From: Methylopumilus sp003533095
GTDB lineage: Bacteria > Pseudomonadota > Gammaproteobacteria > Burkholderiales > Methylophilaceae
Assembly: GCA_963977845.1 (NCBI GenBank)
Contig: CAXBPZ010000017.1
Span: 1 to 21,848, forward strand
Direction: 5' to 3'
Length of the DNA stretch: 21,848 nt
Each line of letters starts with the position of its first letter. The stretch's first letter is position 1. The position numbers were made by a program, and so were the translations under genes. Under the pieces are notes generated by a model. The model had not been told where the DNA came from. It did no database searches and saw nothing but the letters and a program-made list of their open reading frames with translations. Shown piece after piece: positions 5,574-13,200 of the stretch.

Positions 5574-6695
5574 GGTAAGACAACACTTACAGCGGCAATC
5601 ACAACGATTCTTGCTAAGAAATTTGGCGGTGAAGCTAAAGCTTACGATCAAATTGATGCGGCGCCAGAAGAAAAAGCTCGTGGTATTACAATTAATACAG
5701 CACACGTAGAATACGAAACAGCGAATCGCCATTATGCGCACGTTGACTGCCCAGGCCACGCTGACTATGTTAAAAATATGATTACAGGTGCAGCGCAGAT
5801 GGACGGCGCGATCCTTGTATGTTCAGCAGCTGACGGCCCAATGCCTCAAACTCGTGAACATATCCTTTTAGCTCGCCAAGTAGGCGTGCCTTACATCGTG
5901 GTCTTCTTAAACAAAGCAGACATGGTGGATGACAAAGAATTATTAGAACTCGTTGAAATGGAAGTACGTGACCTTTTAACGAAGTATGACTTCCCAGGCG
6001 ACAAAACACCGATCGTGATGGGTTCTGCAAAATTAGCACTCGAAGGCGACCAATCTGAAATTGGTGAGCCATCAATCTTTAAATTAGCTGAAGCACTTGA
6101 TACTTATATCCCAACACCAGAACGTGCAATCGACGGCGCATTCTTAATGCCAGTTGAAGACGTATTCTCAATCTCAGGTCGCGGTACTGTTGTGACAGGT
6201 CGTGTTGAGCGCGGTATCGTTAAAGTGGGTGATGAAATTGAAATCGTAGGTATTAAACCTACACTTAAAACAACCTGTACAGGTGTTGAAATGTTCCGTA
6301 AGTTACTTGACCAAGGTCAAGCAGGTGACAACGTAGGTGTGTTGTTACGCGGTACAAAACGTGAAGAAGTTGAACGTGGTCAAGTATTAGCTAAATCAGG
6401 TTCAATTACACCACATACAAAATTCACTGCAGAGATCTATGTGCTTGGTAAAGATGAAGGTGGTCGTCATACACCATTCTTCAATGGTTACCGTCCACAG
6501 TTCTACTTCAGAACAACAGACGTAACAGGCGCTGTTGAATTGCCAGCAGGCACAGAAATGGTGATGCCAGGCGATAACGTGTCCATTACAGTCACACTCA
6601 TTGCACCAATCGCGATGGAAGAAGGTTTACGTTTTGCGATTCGTGAAGGTGGCCGCACAGTAGGTGCTGGTGTTGTTGCTAAGGTGATTGAATAG
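5505..6695 (+). CDS. tuf: Translation elongation factor Tu, first copy
   Basis: EF-Tu is the GTPase that delivers aminoacyl-tRNA to the ribosomal A site. The complete 396-residue protein shows the P-loop GHVDHGKT (19-26), switch I motif RGITIN, DCPGHADY (G3), NKAD (G4) and the GSAKLALEGD region (G5), then beta-barrel domains II and III ending in GAGVVAKVIE. The ribosome-binding site AAGGAT precedes the ATG. Arg codons are almost all CGT/CGC with a single AGA, and C-ending Phe, Ile and Asp codons are frequent, unlike the AGA-rich use in neighbouring genes. It lies downstream of four tRNAs, as tufB does in E. coli, and 23 nt before tRNA-Trp. Confidence 0.98.
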   Translation: MAKGKFERTKPHVNVGTIGHVDHGKTTLTAAITTILAKKFGGEAKAYDQIDAAPEEKARGITINTAHVEYETANRHYAHVDCPGHADYVKNMITGAAQMDGAILVCSAADGPMPQTREHILLARQVGVPYIVVFLNKADMVDDKELLELVEMEVRDLLTKYDFPGDKTPIVMGSAKLALEGDQSEIGEPSIFKLAEALDTYIPTPERAIDGAFLMPVEDVFSISGRGTVVTGRVERGIVKVGDEIEIVGIKPTLKTTCTGVEMFRKLLDQGQAGDNVGVLLRGTKREEVERGQVLAKSGSITPHTKFTAEIYVLGKDEGGRHTPFFNGYRPQFYFRTTDVTGAVELPAGTEMVMPGDNVSITVTLIAPIAMEEGLRFAIREGGRTVGAGVVAKVIE

Positions 6696-6718
6696 TTTTA
6701 GAGATAAATTTTATATTT

Positions 6719-6794
6719 AGGCCAGTAGCTCAATTGGTAGAGTATCGGTCTCCAAAACCGAGGGTTGGGGGTTCGAGACCCTCCTGGCCTGCCA
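6719..6794 (+). tRNA. tRNA-Trp (anticodon CCA)
   Basis: A 76-nt cloverleaf with encoded CCA. The acceptor AGGCCAG pairs fully with CTGGCCT, the anticodon stem TCGGT/ACCGA encloses CTCCAAA (anticodon CCA), and the T arm GGGGG-TTCGAGA-CCCTC has one G-U pair. It lies 23 nt after tuf and 19 nt before secE, the arrangement common in betaproteobacteria; in E. coli trpT is elsewhere. No separate promoter is obvious, so it is probably cut out of the tuf-secE transcript. Confidence 0.95.
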
Positions 6795-6813
6795 TTAAAA
6801 GAGAGAAGTATTA

Positions 6814-7158
6814 ATGACAGATAAGTTAAAAATTGTTTTTTCATTCTTACTTTTTGTAGCAGGAATAGTTGGGTTTTATCTATTAAATGATCAAGCTTTA
6901 GTATTAAGAATGCTCGCCATTCTTGTTGGGCTTGGATTAGCAAGTATAGTTTTTTGGAAAACAGCCCTTGGTCAAAAAACATTTGGATTTATGAATGAAT
7001 CCATTAATGAAGCGAAAAGAGTTGTATGGCCAACAAGAAAAGAAACAATACAGATGACGATTACTGTATTTATTCTTGTTGCTGTGATGGCAGTTTTCTT
7101 GGCGTTAGTAGATATAAGTTTTTCATACACGATTAATTGGTTATTAGGACGGGGTTAG
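6814..7158 (+). CDS. secE: Preprotein translocase subunit SecE
   Basis: SecE is an essential inner-membrane subunit that clamps the SecYEG protein-export channel. The 114-residue product has the three-helix proteobacterial form: hydrophobic segments at about 6-24, 29-48 and 82-104. The signature amphipathic segment EAKRVVWPTRKET (66-78) lies just before the last helix, and this last part is the conserved functional core. An AGAGAG Shine-Dalgarno sequence precedes the ATG. The stop at 7156-7158 lies 2 nt before the nusG start, the classic secE-nusG pair. Confidence 0.96.
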   Translation: MTDKLKIVFSFLLFVAGIVGFYLLNDQALVLRMLAILVGLGLASIVFWKTALGQKTFGFMNESINEAKRVVWPTRKETIQMTITVFILVAVMAVFLALVDISFSYTINWLLGRG

Positions 7159-7160
7159 TA

Positions 7161-7697
7161 ATGACGATGCGCTGGTATGCTGTCCAAGCTTTTTCTGGAT
7201 ATGAAAAGTTAGTTCAAAAAGGACTTTCTGAAAGAATTGAGCGATCAAATCTTCAAAATCTTTTTGGCGATATTTTGGTGCCTGTAGAAGAGGTTATTGA
7301 AATGAAAGCTGGCCAAAAAACATTAAGTGAAAGAAAGCTATACCCAGGTTATGTTCTCGTTCAAATGGAAATGAATGACGAGAGTTGGCATTTAGTTAAA
7401 AGCACACCGAAGGTAACAGCATTTATTGGTGGAAGCGCCTTAAAGCCAACGCCAATTAAAGATAAAGAAGTAGAAATTATTTTACAGCGCATGGATGAGA
7501 GCAAAACTAATCCAACGCAAAAACTTACTTTTGAAAAAGGTGAATCGATTCGTGTTATTGATGGACCATTTAAAGAGTTCTCAGGAACCATTGAAGATAT
7601 TAATTACGAAAAAAATAAACTTAAAGTATCAGTGGTAATTTTTGGCAGAGCAACACCAGTTGAACTTGAGTTTGGTCAAGTAGAAAAAGAAGTTTAG
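7161..7697 (+). CDS. nusG: Transcription termination/antitermination factor NusG
   Basis: NusG binds the RNA polymerase clamp and links it to Rho or to ribosomal protein S10. From the ATG at 7161 the product is 178 residues, close to E. coli NusG (181), starting MTMRWYAVQAFSGYEK. The NGN domain spans about 3-115 with YPGYVLVQM around 61-69. The KOW domain (about 125-178) contains GESIRVIDGPFKEFSGTI. An in-frame TTG at 7137 would extend the protein into secE by eight residues without resemblance to the family, so it was not chosen. A GGGG run at 7151-7154 can serve as Shine-Dalgarno sequence. It precedes the rplKAJL-rpoBC genes, as in most bacteria. Confidence 0.97.
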   Translation: MTMRWYAVQAFSGYEKLVQKGLSERIERSNLQNLFGDILVPVEEVIEMKAGQKTLSERKLYPGYVLVQMEMNDESWHLVKSTPKVTAFIGGSALKPTPIKDKEVEIILQRMDESKTNPTQKLTFEKGESIRVIDGPFKEFSGTIEDINYEKNKLKVSVVIFGRATPVELEFGQVEKEV

Positions 7698-7719
7698 TAG
7701 TACAGCAGTAACAATTAAC

Positions 7720-7752
7720 TAGGGAGCTTTCTAAAAAAAGCGCTTGTACCTA
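7720..7752 (+). promoter_or_regulatory. Candidate ribosomal protein L1 binding site in the rplK leader
   Basis: The RNA can form an outer stem TAGG (7720-7723) with CCTA (7749-7752) and an inner stem GCTTT (7726-7730) with AAAGC (7737-7741). The asymmetric internal loop between them has GA on one side and GCTTGTA on the other. This two-stem plus internal-loop layout starting GGGAGC resembles the L1 site on 23S rRNA and the known mRNA targets by which L1 represses its own rplK-rplA operon. The element ends 15 nt before the rplK start and just upstream of its AGGAG. The function is inferred from structure and position. Confidence 0.55.
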
Positions 7753-7767
7753 ATTTAGGAGAATGAA

Positions 7768-8199
7768 ATGGCAAAGAAAATCGTTGGCTATATAAAGCTA
7801 CAAATCCCAGCCGGCAAAGCTAACCCAAGTCCACCAGTGGGACCTGCGTTAGGTCAAAGAGGCTTAAACATTATGGAGTTTTGTAAAGCATTTAATGCTG
7901 CTACACAAACTTTTGAACCCGGATTACCTATTCCTGTAGTGATTACCGCTTTCGCAGACAAGAGTTTTACTTTTGTTATGAAAACGCCACCTGCATCAAT
8001 TCTAATTAAAAAAGCAGCGAAATTAGAAAAAGGTTCACCAAGACCACATACAGATAAAGTTGGAAAAATTACTAGAGCGCAAGCTGAAGAAATTGCTAAA
8101 ACAAAAATGGCAGATCTTACAGCAGCTGATATGGACGCTGCAGTGCGAACAATCGCGGGCAGTGCACGAAGCATGGGTATAGAAGTGGAGGGTGTATAA
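7768..8199 (+). CDS. rplK: 50S ribosomal protein L11
   Basis: L11 forms the base of the GTPase-associated centre on 23S rRNA and is needed for RelA activation and thiostrepton binding. The 143-residue protein begins MAKKIVGYIKLQIPAGKANP and has the Pro-rich PPVGPALGQRGLNI segment (about 21-34) of the N-terminal domain. The C-terminal rRNA-binding domain contains ASILIKKAAKLEKGS and ends TIAGSARSMGIEVEG. The Shine-Dalgarno sequence TAGGAG lies 8 nt before the ATG. The stop is separated from the rplA start by one base. Probably autoregulated through L1 (see the leader element). Confidence 0.98.
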   Translation: MAKKIVGYIKLQIPAGKANPSPPVGPALGQRGLNIMEFCKAFNAATQTFEPGLPIPVVITAFADKSFTFVMKTPPASILIKKAAKLEKGSPRPHTDKVGKITRAQAEEIAKTKMADLTAADMDAAVRTIAGSARSMGIEVEGV

Positions 8200-8200
8200 A

Positions 8201-8890
8201 ATGCCATTAAATAAAAGAATTACATCACTGAGATCTAAAGTTGATCGTGATAAATCTTATCCCGTTCAAGAAGGTCTTCAACTTGTTAAAGAAACAGCAA
8301 CAGCAAAATTTGATGAATCAGTAGATGCAGTTATCAATCTAGGTATTGATGCTAAAAAATCTGATCAACTTATTCGTGGTGCATTAGTGCTTCCAAATGG
8401 CACAGGTAAAACAACACGTGTTGCAGTATTTGCTCAAGGCGCCGCAGCTGAAGCTGCAAAAGGAGCAGGTGCAGATATTGTTGGATTTGATGATCTCGCA
8501 GAAAAAATTAAAGGCGGCATGATGGATTTTGATGTAGTAATTGCAACGCCAGATGCTATGAAAGTTGTTGGAGCACTAGGACAAGTATTAGGTCCAAGAG
8601 GTTTAATGCCAAATCCGAAAGTGGGCACGGTAACACCAGACACAGCTGCAGCAGTTAAAAATGCAAAAGGCGGACAAGTTCAATATAGAACTGACAAGGG
8701 CGGTATTGTGCATTGCACGATTGGCCGAGCATCATTCTCTGTTGATCAATTAAAAGGTAATTTAGCAGCATTAATTGATGCAATTAACAAAGCTAAACCA
8801 GCAACAACAAAAGGTATTTTTGTAAAGAAATTATCGGTTTCTAGCACGATGGGTGTTGGTGTAAGAATCGATTCAGCAAGTTTAGTGTAA
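8201..8890 (+). CDS. rplA: 50S ribosomal protein L1
   Basis: L1 binds the mobile L1 stalk of 23S rRNA near the E site and acts as translational repressor of the L11-L1 mRNA. From the ATG at 8201 the product is 229 residues (MPLNKRITSLRSKVD). An in-frame GTG at 8192 would add only three residues inside rplK; the ATG has GGAGGG at 8187-8192 at proper spacing and was preferred. Hallmarks: KFDESVDAVINLG near the N-terminus, the nearly invariant VLGPRGLMPNPKVGTV segment in domain II, and a C-terminal TTKGIFVKKLSVSSTMG. It is followed by a 230-nt gap holding the L10 leader. Confidence 0.97.
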   Translation: MPLNKRITSLRSKVDRDKSYPVQEGLQLVKETATAKFDESVDAVINLGIDAKKSDQLIRGALVLPNGTGKTTRVAVFAQGAAAEAAKGAGADIVGFDDLAEKIKGGMMDFDVVIATPDAMKVVGALGQVLGPRGLMPNPKVGTVTPDTAAAVKNAKGGQVQYRTDKGGIVHCTIGRASFSVDQLKGNLAALIDAINKAKPATTKGIFVKKLSVSSTMGVGVRIDSASLV

Positions 8891-8897
8891 AGAATTA

Positions 8898-8919
8898 AAA
8901 AAAAGCTAAGGCTTTTTTT
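8898..8919 (+). terminator. Weak A/T hairpin after rplA, possible pause or attenuator
   Basis: AAAAAAAGC (8898-8906) and GCTTTTTTT (8911-8919) are perfect complements around a TAAG loop, 8 nt after the rplA stop. The T run is part of the stem and only two G-C pairs are present, so this is a poor intrinsic terminator. It may cause pausing or partial read-through control between rplKA and rplJL. Confidence 0.3.
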
Positions 8920-8936
8920 AAAAAAGAACTTTGGGT

Positions 8937-9068
8937 TCACCGATATGAAAATATCAGTGAAGCTTTCAAAGACCGTAGGTGCTAACAAGTCTAATTCTAG
9001 TGATTTTTTGCTGGAGCCTACGCAGATGGCGGTACCCCTAAAGGATAGCATCCTGATAGAGGTCGCCG
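8937..9068 (+). promoter_or_regulatory. Ribosomal protein L10 leader (rplJ-rplL autoregulatory RNA)
   Basis: The untranslated region before rplJ contains a string of paired segments: hairpin TCAC-C-GATAT / ATATC-A-GTGA capped by a GAAA tetraloop (8937-8960); CGTAGG (8974-8979) pairing with CCTACG (9017-9022); GACC (8971-8974) with GGTC (9061-9064), or GGCG (9028-9031) with CGCC (9064-9067) as an alternative; and AGGAT-AGC-ATCCT (9042-9054). The CCTACGCAGATGGCGG segment looks like the conserved part of proteobacterial L10 leaders, where L10 bound to L7/L12 represses translation. The alternative pairings fit a switching leader. The family assignment is by memory and position, without a covariance search. 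Confidence 0.7.
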
Positions 9069-9076
9069 TAATGTTG

Positions 9077-9096
9077 GTATTAAGTTTACTTAATAC
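9077..9096 (+). other. Perfect inverted repeat upstream of the rplJ ribosome-binding site
   Basis: GTATTAAG and CTTAATAC are exact complements around a TTTA loop, giving an 8-bp hairpin that ends 10 nt before the GGAAGGAG Shine-Dalgarno sequence (9107-9114). It lies after the L10-leader core. It may insulate the ribosome-binding site or be a processing site; the function is unknown. Confidence 0.5.
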
Positions 9097-9120
9097 TTAA
9101 TTTAACGGAAGGAGAAGACC

Positions 9121-9642
9121 TTGAGTCTTAATCTTGAACAAAAAAAGGCAGTGGTTGCTGAAGTTAACAAGCAAATCGCGGGCGCTCAAGCAGTTGTTTT
9201 GGCTGAAAACCGAGGTATTGGTGTAAGCGAAATGACAGCATTAAGAGTTCAAGCCAGAAAATCAGGAGTTTATCTTCGCGTCTTAAAGAACACATTAGTT
9301 CGAAAAGCCGTAGATGGAACTGCATTCTCTGACTTAGCCAATGAAATGGTAGGTCCAATAGTTTATGGCATCTCAACTGATCCAGTTGCTGTCGCTAAAG
9401 TACTAAATGAATTTGCCAAATCAAACGACAAGTTTGTTATTAAATCAGGAGCAATGCCGAATAAGGTAATGAGCGCTTCAAATATTGAAGCACTAGCATC
9501 ATTACCAAGTCGTGAAGAATTACTCGCAAAATTATTGGGAACAATGCAAGCACCAATTGCGAAATTTGTTCGTACACTTAATGAGGTACCAACAAAATTT
9601 GTACGTGGTTTAGCAGCAGTTCGCGATCAAAAACCTGCGTAA
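9121..9642 (+). CDS. rplJ: 50S ribosomal protein L10
   Basis: L10 anchors the L7/L12 dimers to the ribosomal stalk and, with L7/L12, represses its own mRNA through the leader. The 173-residue product begins MSLNLEQKKAVVAEVNKQIA, has the AVVLAENRGIGVSEMTALR segment and the VLKNTLVRKAV rRNA-binding region (about 59-69), and ends with the helical stalk part that holds L7/L12 (LLGTMQAPIAKFVRTLNEVP). The start is TTG at 9121. It is supported by a strong GGAAGGAG 6 nt upstream and by the family N-terminus; no ATG is available nearby. rplL follows after 42 nt. Confidence 0.97.
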   Translation: MSLNLEQKKAVVAEVNKQIAGAQAVVLAENRGIGVSEMTALRVQARKSGVYLRVLKNTLVRKAVDGTAFSDLANEMVGPIVYGISTDPVAVAKVLNEFAKSNDKFVIKSGAMPNKVMSASNIEALASLPSREELLAKLLGTMQAPIAKFVRTLNEVPTKFVRGLAAVRDQKPA

Positions 9643-9684
9643 TGCTTAAACGATTAATTTAAATTTTTTTATTAGGAGTATTAA

Positions 9685-10065
9685 ATGGCTATCTCTAAAG
9701 CTGAAATTTTAGATGCAGTAAGTGCAATGTCAGTTCTTGACTTGTCAGAACTTATTAAAGATATGGAAGAAAAATTTGGTGTTTCAGCTGCTGCTGCTGC
9801 AGTTGCTGTTGCTGCTGCACCTGCTGCTGCTGGCGGCGCTGCTGCTGCAGAAAAAACTGAGTTTACAGTGATGTTGACTGCTTCAGGCGACAACAAAGTA
9901 AACGTAATTAAAGCTGTTCGCGAAATTACAGGTCTTGGCTTAAAAGAAGCTAAAGATTTAGTAGACGGCGCACCTAAAGCAATTAAAGAAGGTGTTGCAA
10001 AAGCTGCAGCTGATGAAGCACTAGCTAAATTAAAAGAAGCTGGCGCTACAGCAGAACTTAAGTAA
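9685..10065 (+). CDS. rplL: 50S ribosomal protein L7/L12
   Basis: L7/L12 is the multicopy flexible stalk protein that recruits and stimulates the translational GTPases. The N-terminal dimerisation domain (about 1-33) is followed by a hinge at about 35-56 made almost only of Ala, Val, Pro and Gly. The C-terminal domain (about 57-126) has the factor-binding segment KVNVIKAVREITGLGLKEAK. The hinge is written largely with GCT codons, giving a simple-sequence tract. At 126 residues the length is usual. AGGAG (9674-9678) precedes the ATG. A strong terminator hairpin starts 13 nt after the stop, so most transcripts probably end here and rpoBC receives the read-through. Confidence 0.98.
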   Translation: MAISKAEILDAVSAMSVLDLSELIKDMEEKFGVSAAAAAVAVAAAPAAAGGAAAAEKTEFTVMLTASGDNKVNVIKAVREITGLGLKEAKDLVDGAPKAIKEGVAKAAADEALAKLKEAGATAELK

Positions 10066-10078
10066 TGCTACTTAGCAT

Positions 10079-10119
10079 GGCTGACAGCTTGCTGTCAGCC
10101 TTTGCTATTTTTTGTTTTT
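10079..10119 (+). terminator. Intrinsic terminator/attenuator between rplL and rpoB
   Basis: GGCTGACAG (10079-10087) and CTGTCAGCC (10092-10100) form a perfect 9-bp stem with a CTTG loop, and outer AGCA/TGCT bases can extend it. A T-rich run follows (10101-10119, containing TTTTTT and TTTTT). It has the position and role of the partial terminator known in E. coli, which sets the excess of ribosomal protein over polymerase subunit synthesis. Confidence 0.88.
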
Positions 10120-10149
10120 AGATAATTAAAAAGATAAAACTTATAAAAA

Positions 10150-10196
10150 TTTATAAAACAATAATCTTCAATAGTAAAAGTTTATTGTTTTATAAA
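10150..10196 (+). promoter_or_regulatory. Long AT-rich hairpin in the rpoB leader
   Basis: TTTATAAAACAATAA (10150-10164) and TTATTGTTTTATAAA (10182-10196) are exact complements over 15 bp. After a T-T mismatch the stem continues with CTT (10166-10168) and AAG (10178-10180), leaving a 9-nt loop. The hairpin ends 9 nt before the AGGAG (10206-10210) of rpoB. An 11-nt direct repeat TTATAAAAATT flanks it (10141-10151 and 10190-10200). In E. coli the rplL-rpoB spacer carries an RNase III processing hairpin after the attenuator, so this could be its counterpart. A promoter or protein-binding operator is the alternative. Confidence 0.6.
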
Positions 10197-10215
10197 AATT
10201 ACACCAGGAGACGCA

Positions 10216-13200
10216 ATGAGCTATTCCTTTACTGAAAAAAAACGTATTAGAAAAAGTTTTGCTAAAAGAGAGCGTGTGCAAGATATCCCCTATTTGCTGA
10301 CTATGCAGCTTGAATCTTATGCAGCTTTTTTACAAAAAAATACGCATCCTGAACAGAGATTAAGTGAAGGTTTACAGTCTACATTCAATTCAGTATTTCC
10401 TATCGTAAGTCATTCTGGCAATGCCCGACTTGATTTTGTTACTTACAATTTAGGTGAGGAAGCATTTGATGTTAAAGAATGTCAACAACGCGGACTCACA
10501 TATGGTGTGCCATTAAGAGTCAAAGTTCGTTTAACTCTTATGGATAAAGAAGCATCAAAACCAACAGTTAAAGAAATTAAAGAGCAAGAAGTTTACATGG
10601 GCGAGATTCCGCTTATGACAGATAATGGATCATTTGTTATTAACGGTACTGAGCGAGTTATCGTATCTCAACTCCATAGAAGCCCTGGCGTATTCTTTGA
10701 ACATGACCGAGGCAAAACACATAGCTCTGGTAAATTATTATTTTCTGCAAGAATTATCCCTTATCGTGGTTCTTGGTTAGATTTTGAATTTGACCCTAAA
10801 GATTATTTATATTTCCGTGTGGATCGTCGCAGAAAAATGCCGGTCACAATTTTATTAAAGGCTTTAGGTTATTCACCAGAACAAATTCTAGAAACCTATT
10901 ATGACTTTGATTCATTCCACGTGACTGCAAAATCAATTGAGTTTGAATTAGTTCCCGATCGTTTAAGAGGTGAAATTGCTAAATTTGATATCGCTGATAA
11001 AAGAGGAAATGTGATTGTTCAAAAAGATAAACGCATTACTGTTAAACATATTCGCGATATGGAAAAAGCAGGCGTAAATAAAATTACAGTAGATAAAGAT
11101 TTTATTTTAGGCCGTAAGATTTCAAAAGCAATTGTAGATAAAAATACAGGCGAAGTTATAGCTAATGCAAATGATGAAATCACAGAATCAGTATTAGATA
11201 AATTTATTGAAGTAGGCGTAGGACAAATTCATACACTTTATTCAAATGATTTGGATCATGGTGATTACATTTCTCAAACACTTACTTCAGATGAAGTGCC
11301 TGATCAATACAGCGCCAAAGTTGCTATTTATCGAATGATGCGACCTGGTGAGCCACCAACTGAAGATGCAGTTGAGGCGTTATTTAAAGGATTATTCTTT
11401 AATGAAGATCGATATGACTTATCTAATGTAGGTCGTATGAAATTTAATCGAAGAGCGTATCCAAAAGTTTATGAGCAACATGCAAATTGGCTTCAAAGAT
11501 TTTATAAGCGCGTTGGAGCTCAAGGTGAAACTGGTGCAAATATTTTATCAAATGATGATATCTTGGCTGTGATCGGAGTCCTTATTGAATTACGAAATGG
11601 CCGAGGTGAAATAGACGATATTGATCATTTAGGTAATCGAAGAATTCGTTCAGTGGGTGAGCTTGTGGAGAATCAATTTAGAACAGGACTTGTTCGTGTC
11701 GAACGAGCTGTTAAGGAAAGATTAAGTCAAGCTGAGGCAGATAATTTAATGCCGCACGATTTAATTAATTCAAAACCCATTTCAAGCGCGATTAGAGAAT
11801 TTTTTGGTTCGTCACAATTGTCTCAATTCATGGATCAAACTAATCCATTATCTGAGATTACACATAAACGCAGAGTGTCAGCTTTAGGTCCTGGCGGCCT
11901 AACAAGAGAGCGCGCTGGCTTTGAAGTGCGTGATGTTCACTCAACACATTATGGCCGCGTATGTCCAATTGAAACACCGGAAGGTCCAAACATTGGATTG
12001 ATCAATTCGCTTGCACTTTATGCAAGAACAAATCAATACGGATTTTTAGAGACACCTTATAGACGTGTTGAAAATGGAAAAGTCACTGCAAAAATAGATT
12101 ACCTTTCTGCAATTGAAGAAAGTGAATTTGTAATCGCTCAGGCTAATACTGAGCTTGATAATAAAGGACATTTTCAAGACGATTTAATATCATGTCGTCA
12201 TCGTAACGAATTTACAATGTCGTCAGTAGATCCTATCCAGTATATGGATGTTGCGCCTGGACAAATTGTTTCTGTAGCTGCAGCGCTTATTCCATTCTTA
12301 GAACATGACGATGCAAACCGTGCACTTATGGGTGCCAACATGCAACGTCAAGCAGTGCCTTGCTTAAGAGCAGAGAAAGCTGTTGTTGGGACAGGTATTG
12401 AAAGAACAGTGGCAACTGACTCTGGTACAACAGTTCAAGCAAAACGAGGTGGTGTTGTTGATTATGTTGATTCAAGACGTATTGTGATTCGCGTAAACGA
12501 CGATGAAGCAGCAGATGGAGAAGTTGGCGTTGATATTTATAACCTAACTAAATACACAAGATCAAATCAAAATACTAATATCAATCAAAGGCCACTCGTA
12601 AAAATTGGCAACAAGATCGCTAGAGGTGATGTGATTGCTGATGGCGCATCGACTGATGTGGGTGAATTAGCGCTGGGCCAAAATATGCTTGTTGGATTTA
12701 TGCCATGGAATGGTTATAACTTCGAAGATTCGATTTTAATTTCAGAGCGCGTAGTAGCTGAAGATCGATATACATCAATTCATATTGAAGAGTTATCTGT
12801 TGTATCTAGAGATACAAAATTAGGCCCAGAAGAAATTACACGCGATATTTCAAATCTTTCAGAAAGAATGCTTGGAAGACTTGATGAGTCCGGCATTATT
12901 TATATTGGTGCTGAAGTTGAATCCGGTGATGTGCTTGTAGGTAAAGTGACGCCTAAAGGTGAAACACAACTTACACCCGAAGAAAAACTTTTAAGAGCAA
13001 TCTTTGGTGAAAAAGCTTCTGATGTAAAAGATACAAGTTTGAGAGTGCCATCAGGTATGTCTGGAACAATCATTGACGTTCAAGTATTTACAAGAGAAGG
13101 CATTGATAGAGATTCAAGAGCGCAACAAATTATTGATGATCAATTAAAACACTTCAAGCAAGATTTGGCAGACCAATTAAGAATTGTAGAAGATGATACT

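Noticed and set aside
6698..6982. 94-residue frame on the - strand through tRNA-Trp and secE
   Set aside because: The PGGSRTPNPRFW peptide is an antisense tRNA artefact, and the remainder opposes a confident SecE.
7137..7160. Upstream TTG start extending nusG into secE
   Set aside because: The eight added residues do not match NusG, and the ATG at 7161 gives the conserved MTMRWYAVQ start at normal length.
8192..8200. GTG start three codons upstream for rplA
   Set aside because: It lies within the Shine-Dalgarno region and the rplK stop; the ATG at 8201 has good spacing.
9786..9850. GCT-rich tandem repeat that might be a microsatellite or mobile remnant
   Set aside because: It encodes the normal Ala-rich hinge of L7/L12, so the repetition is explained by protein composition.
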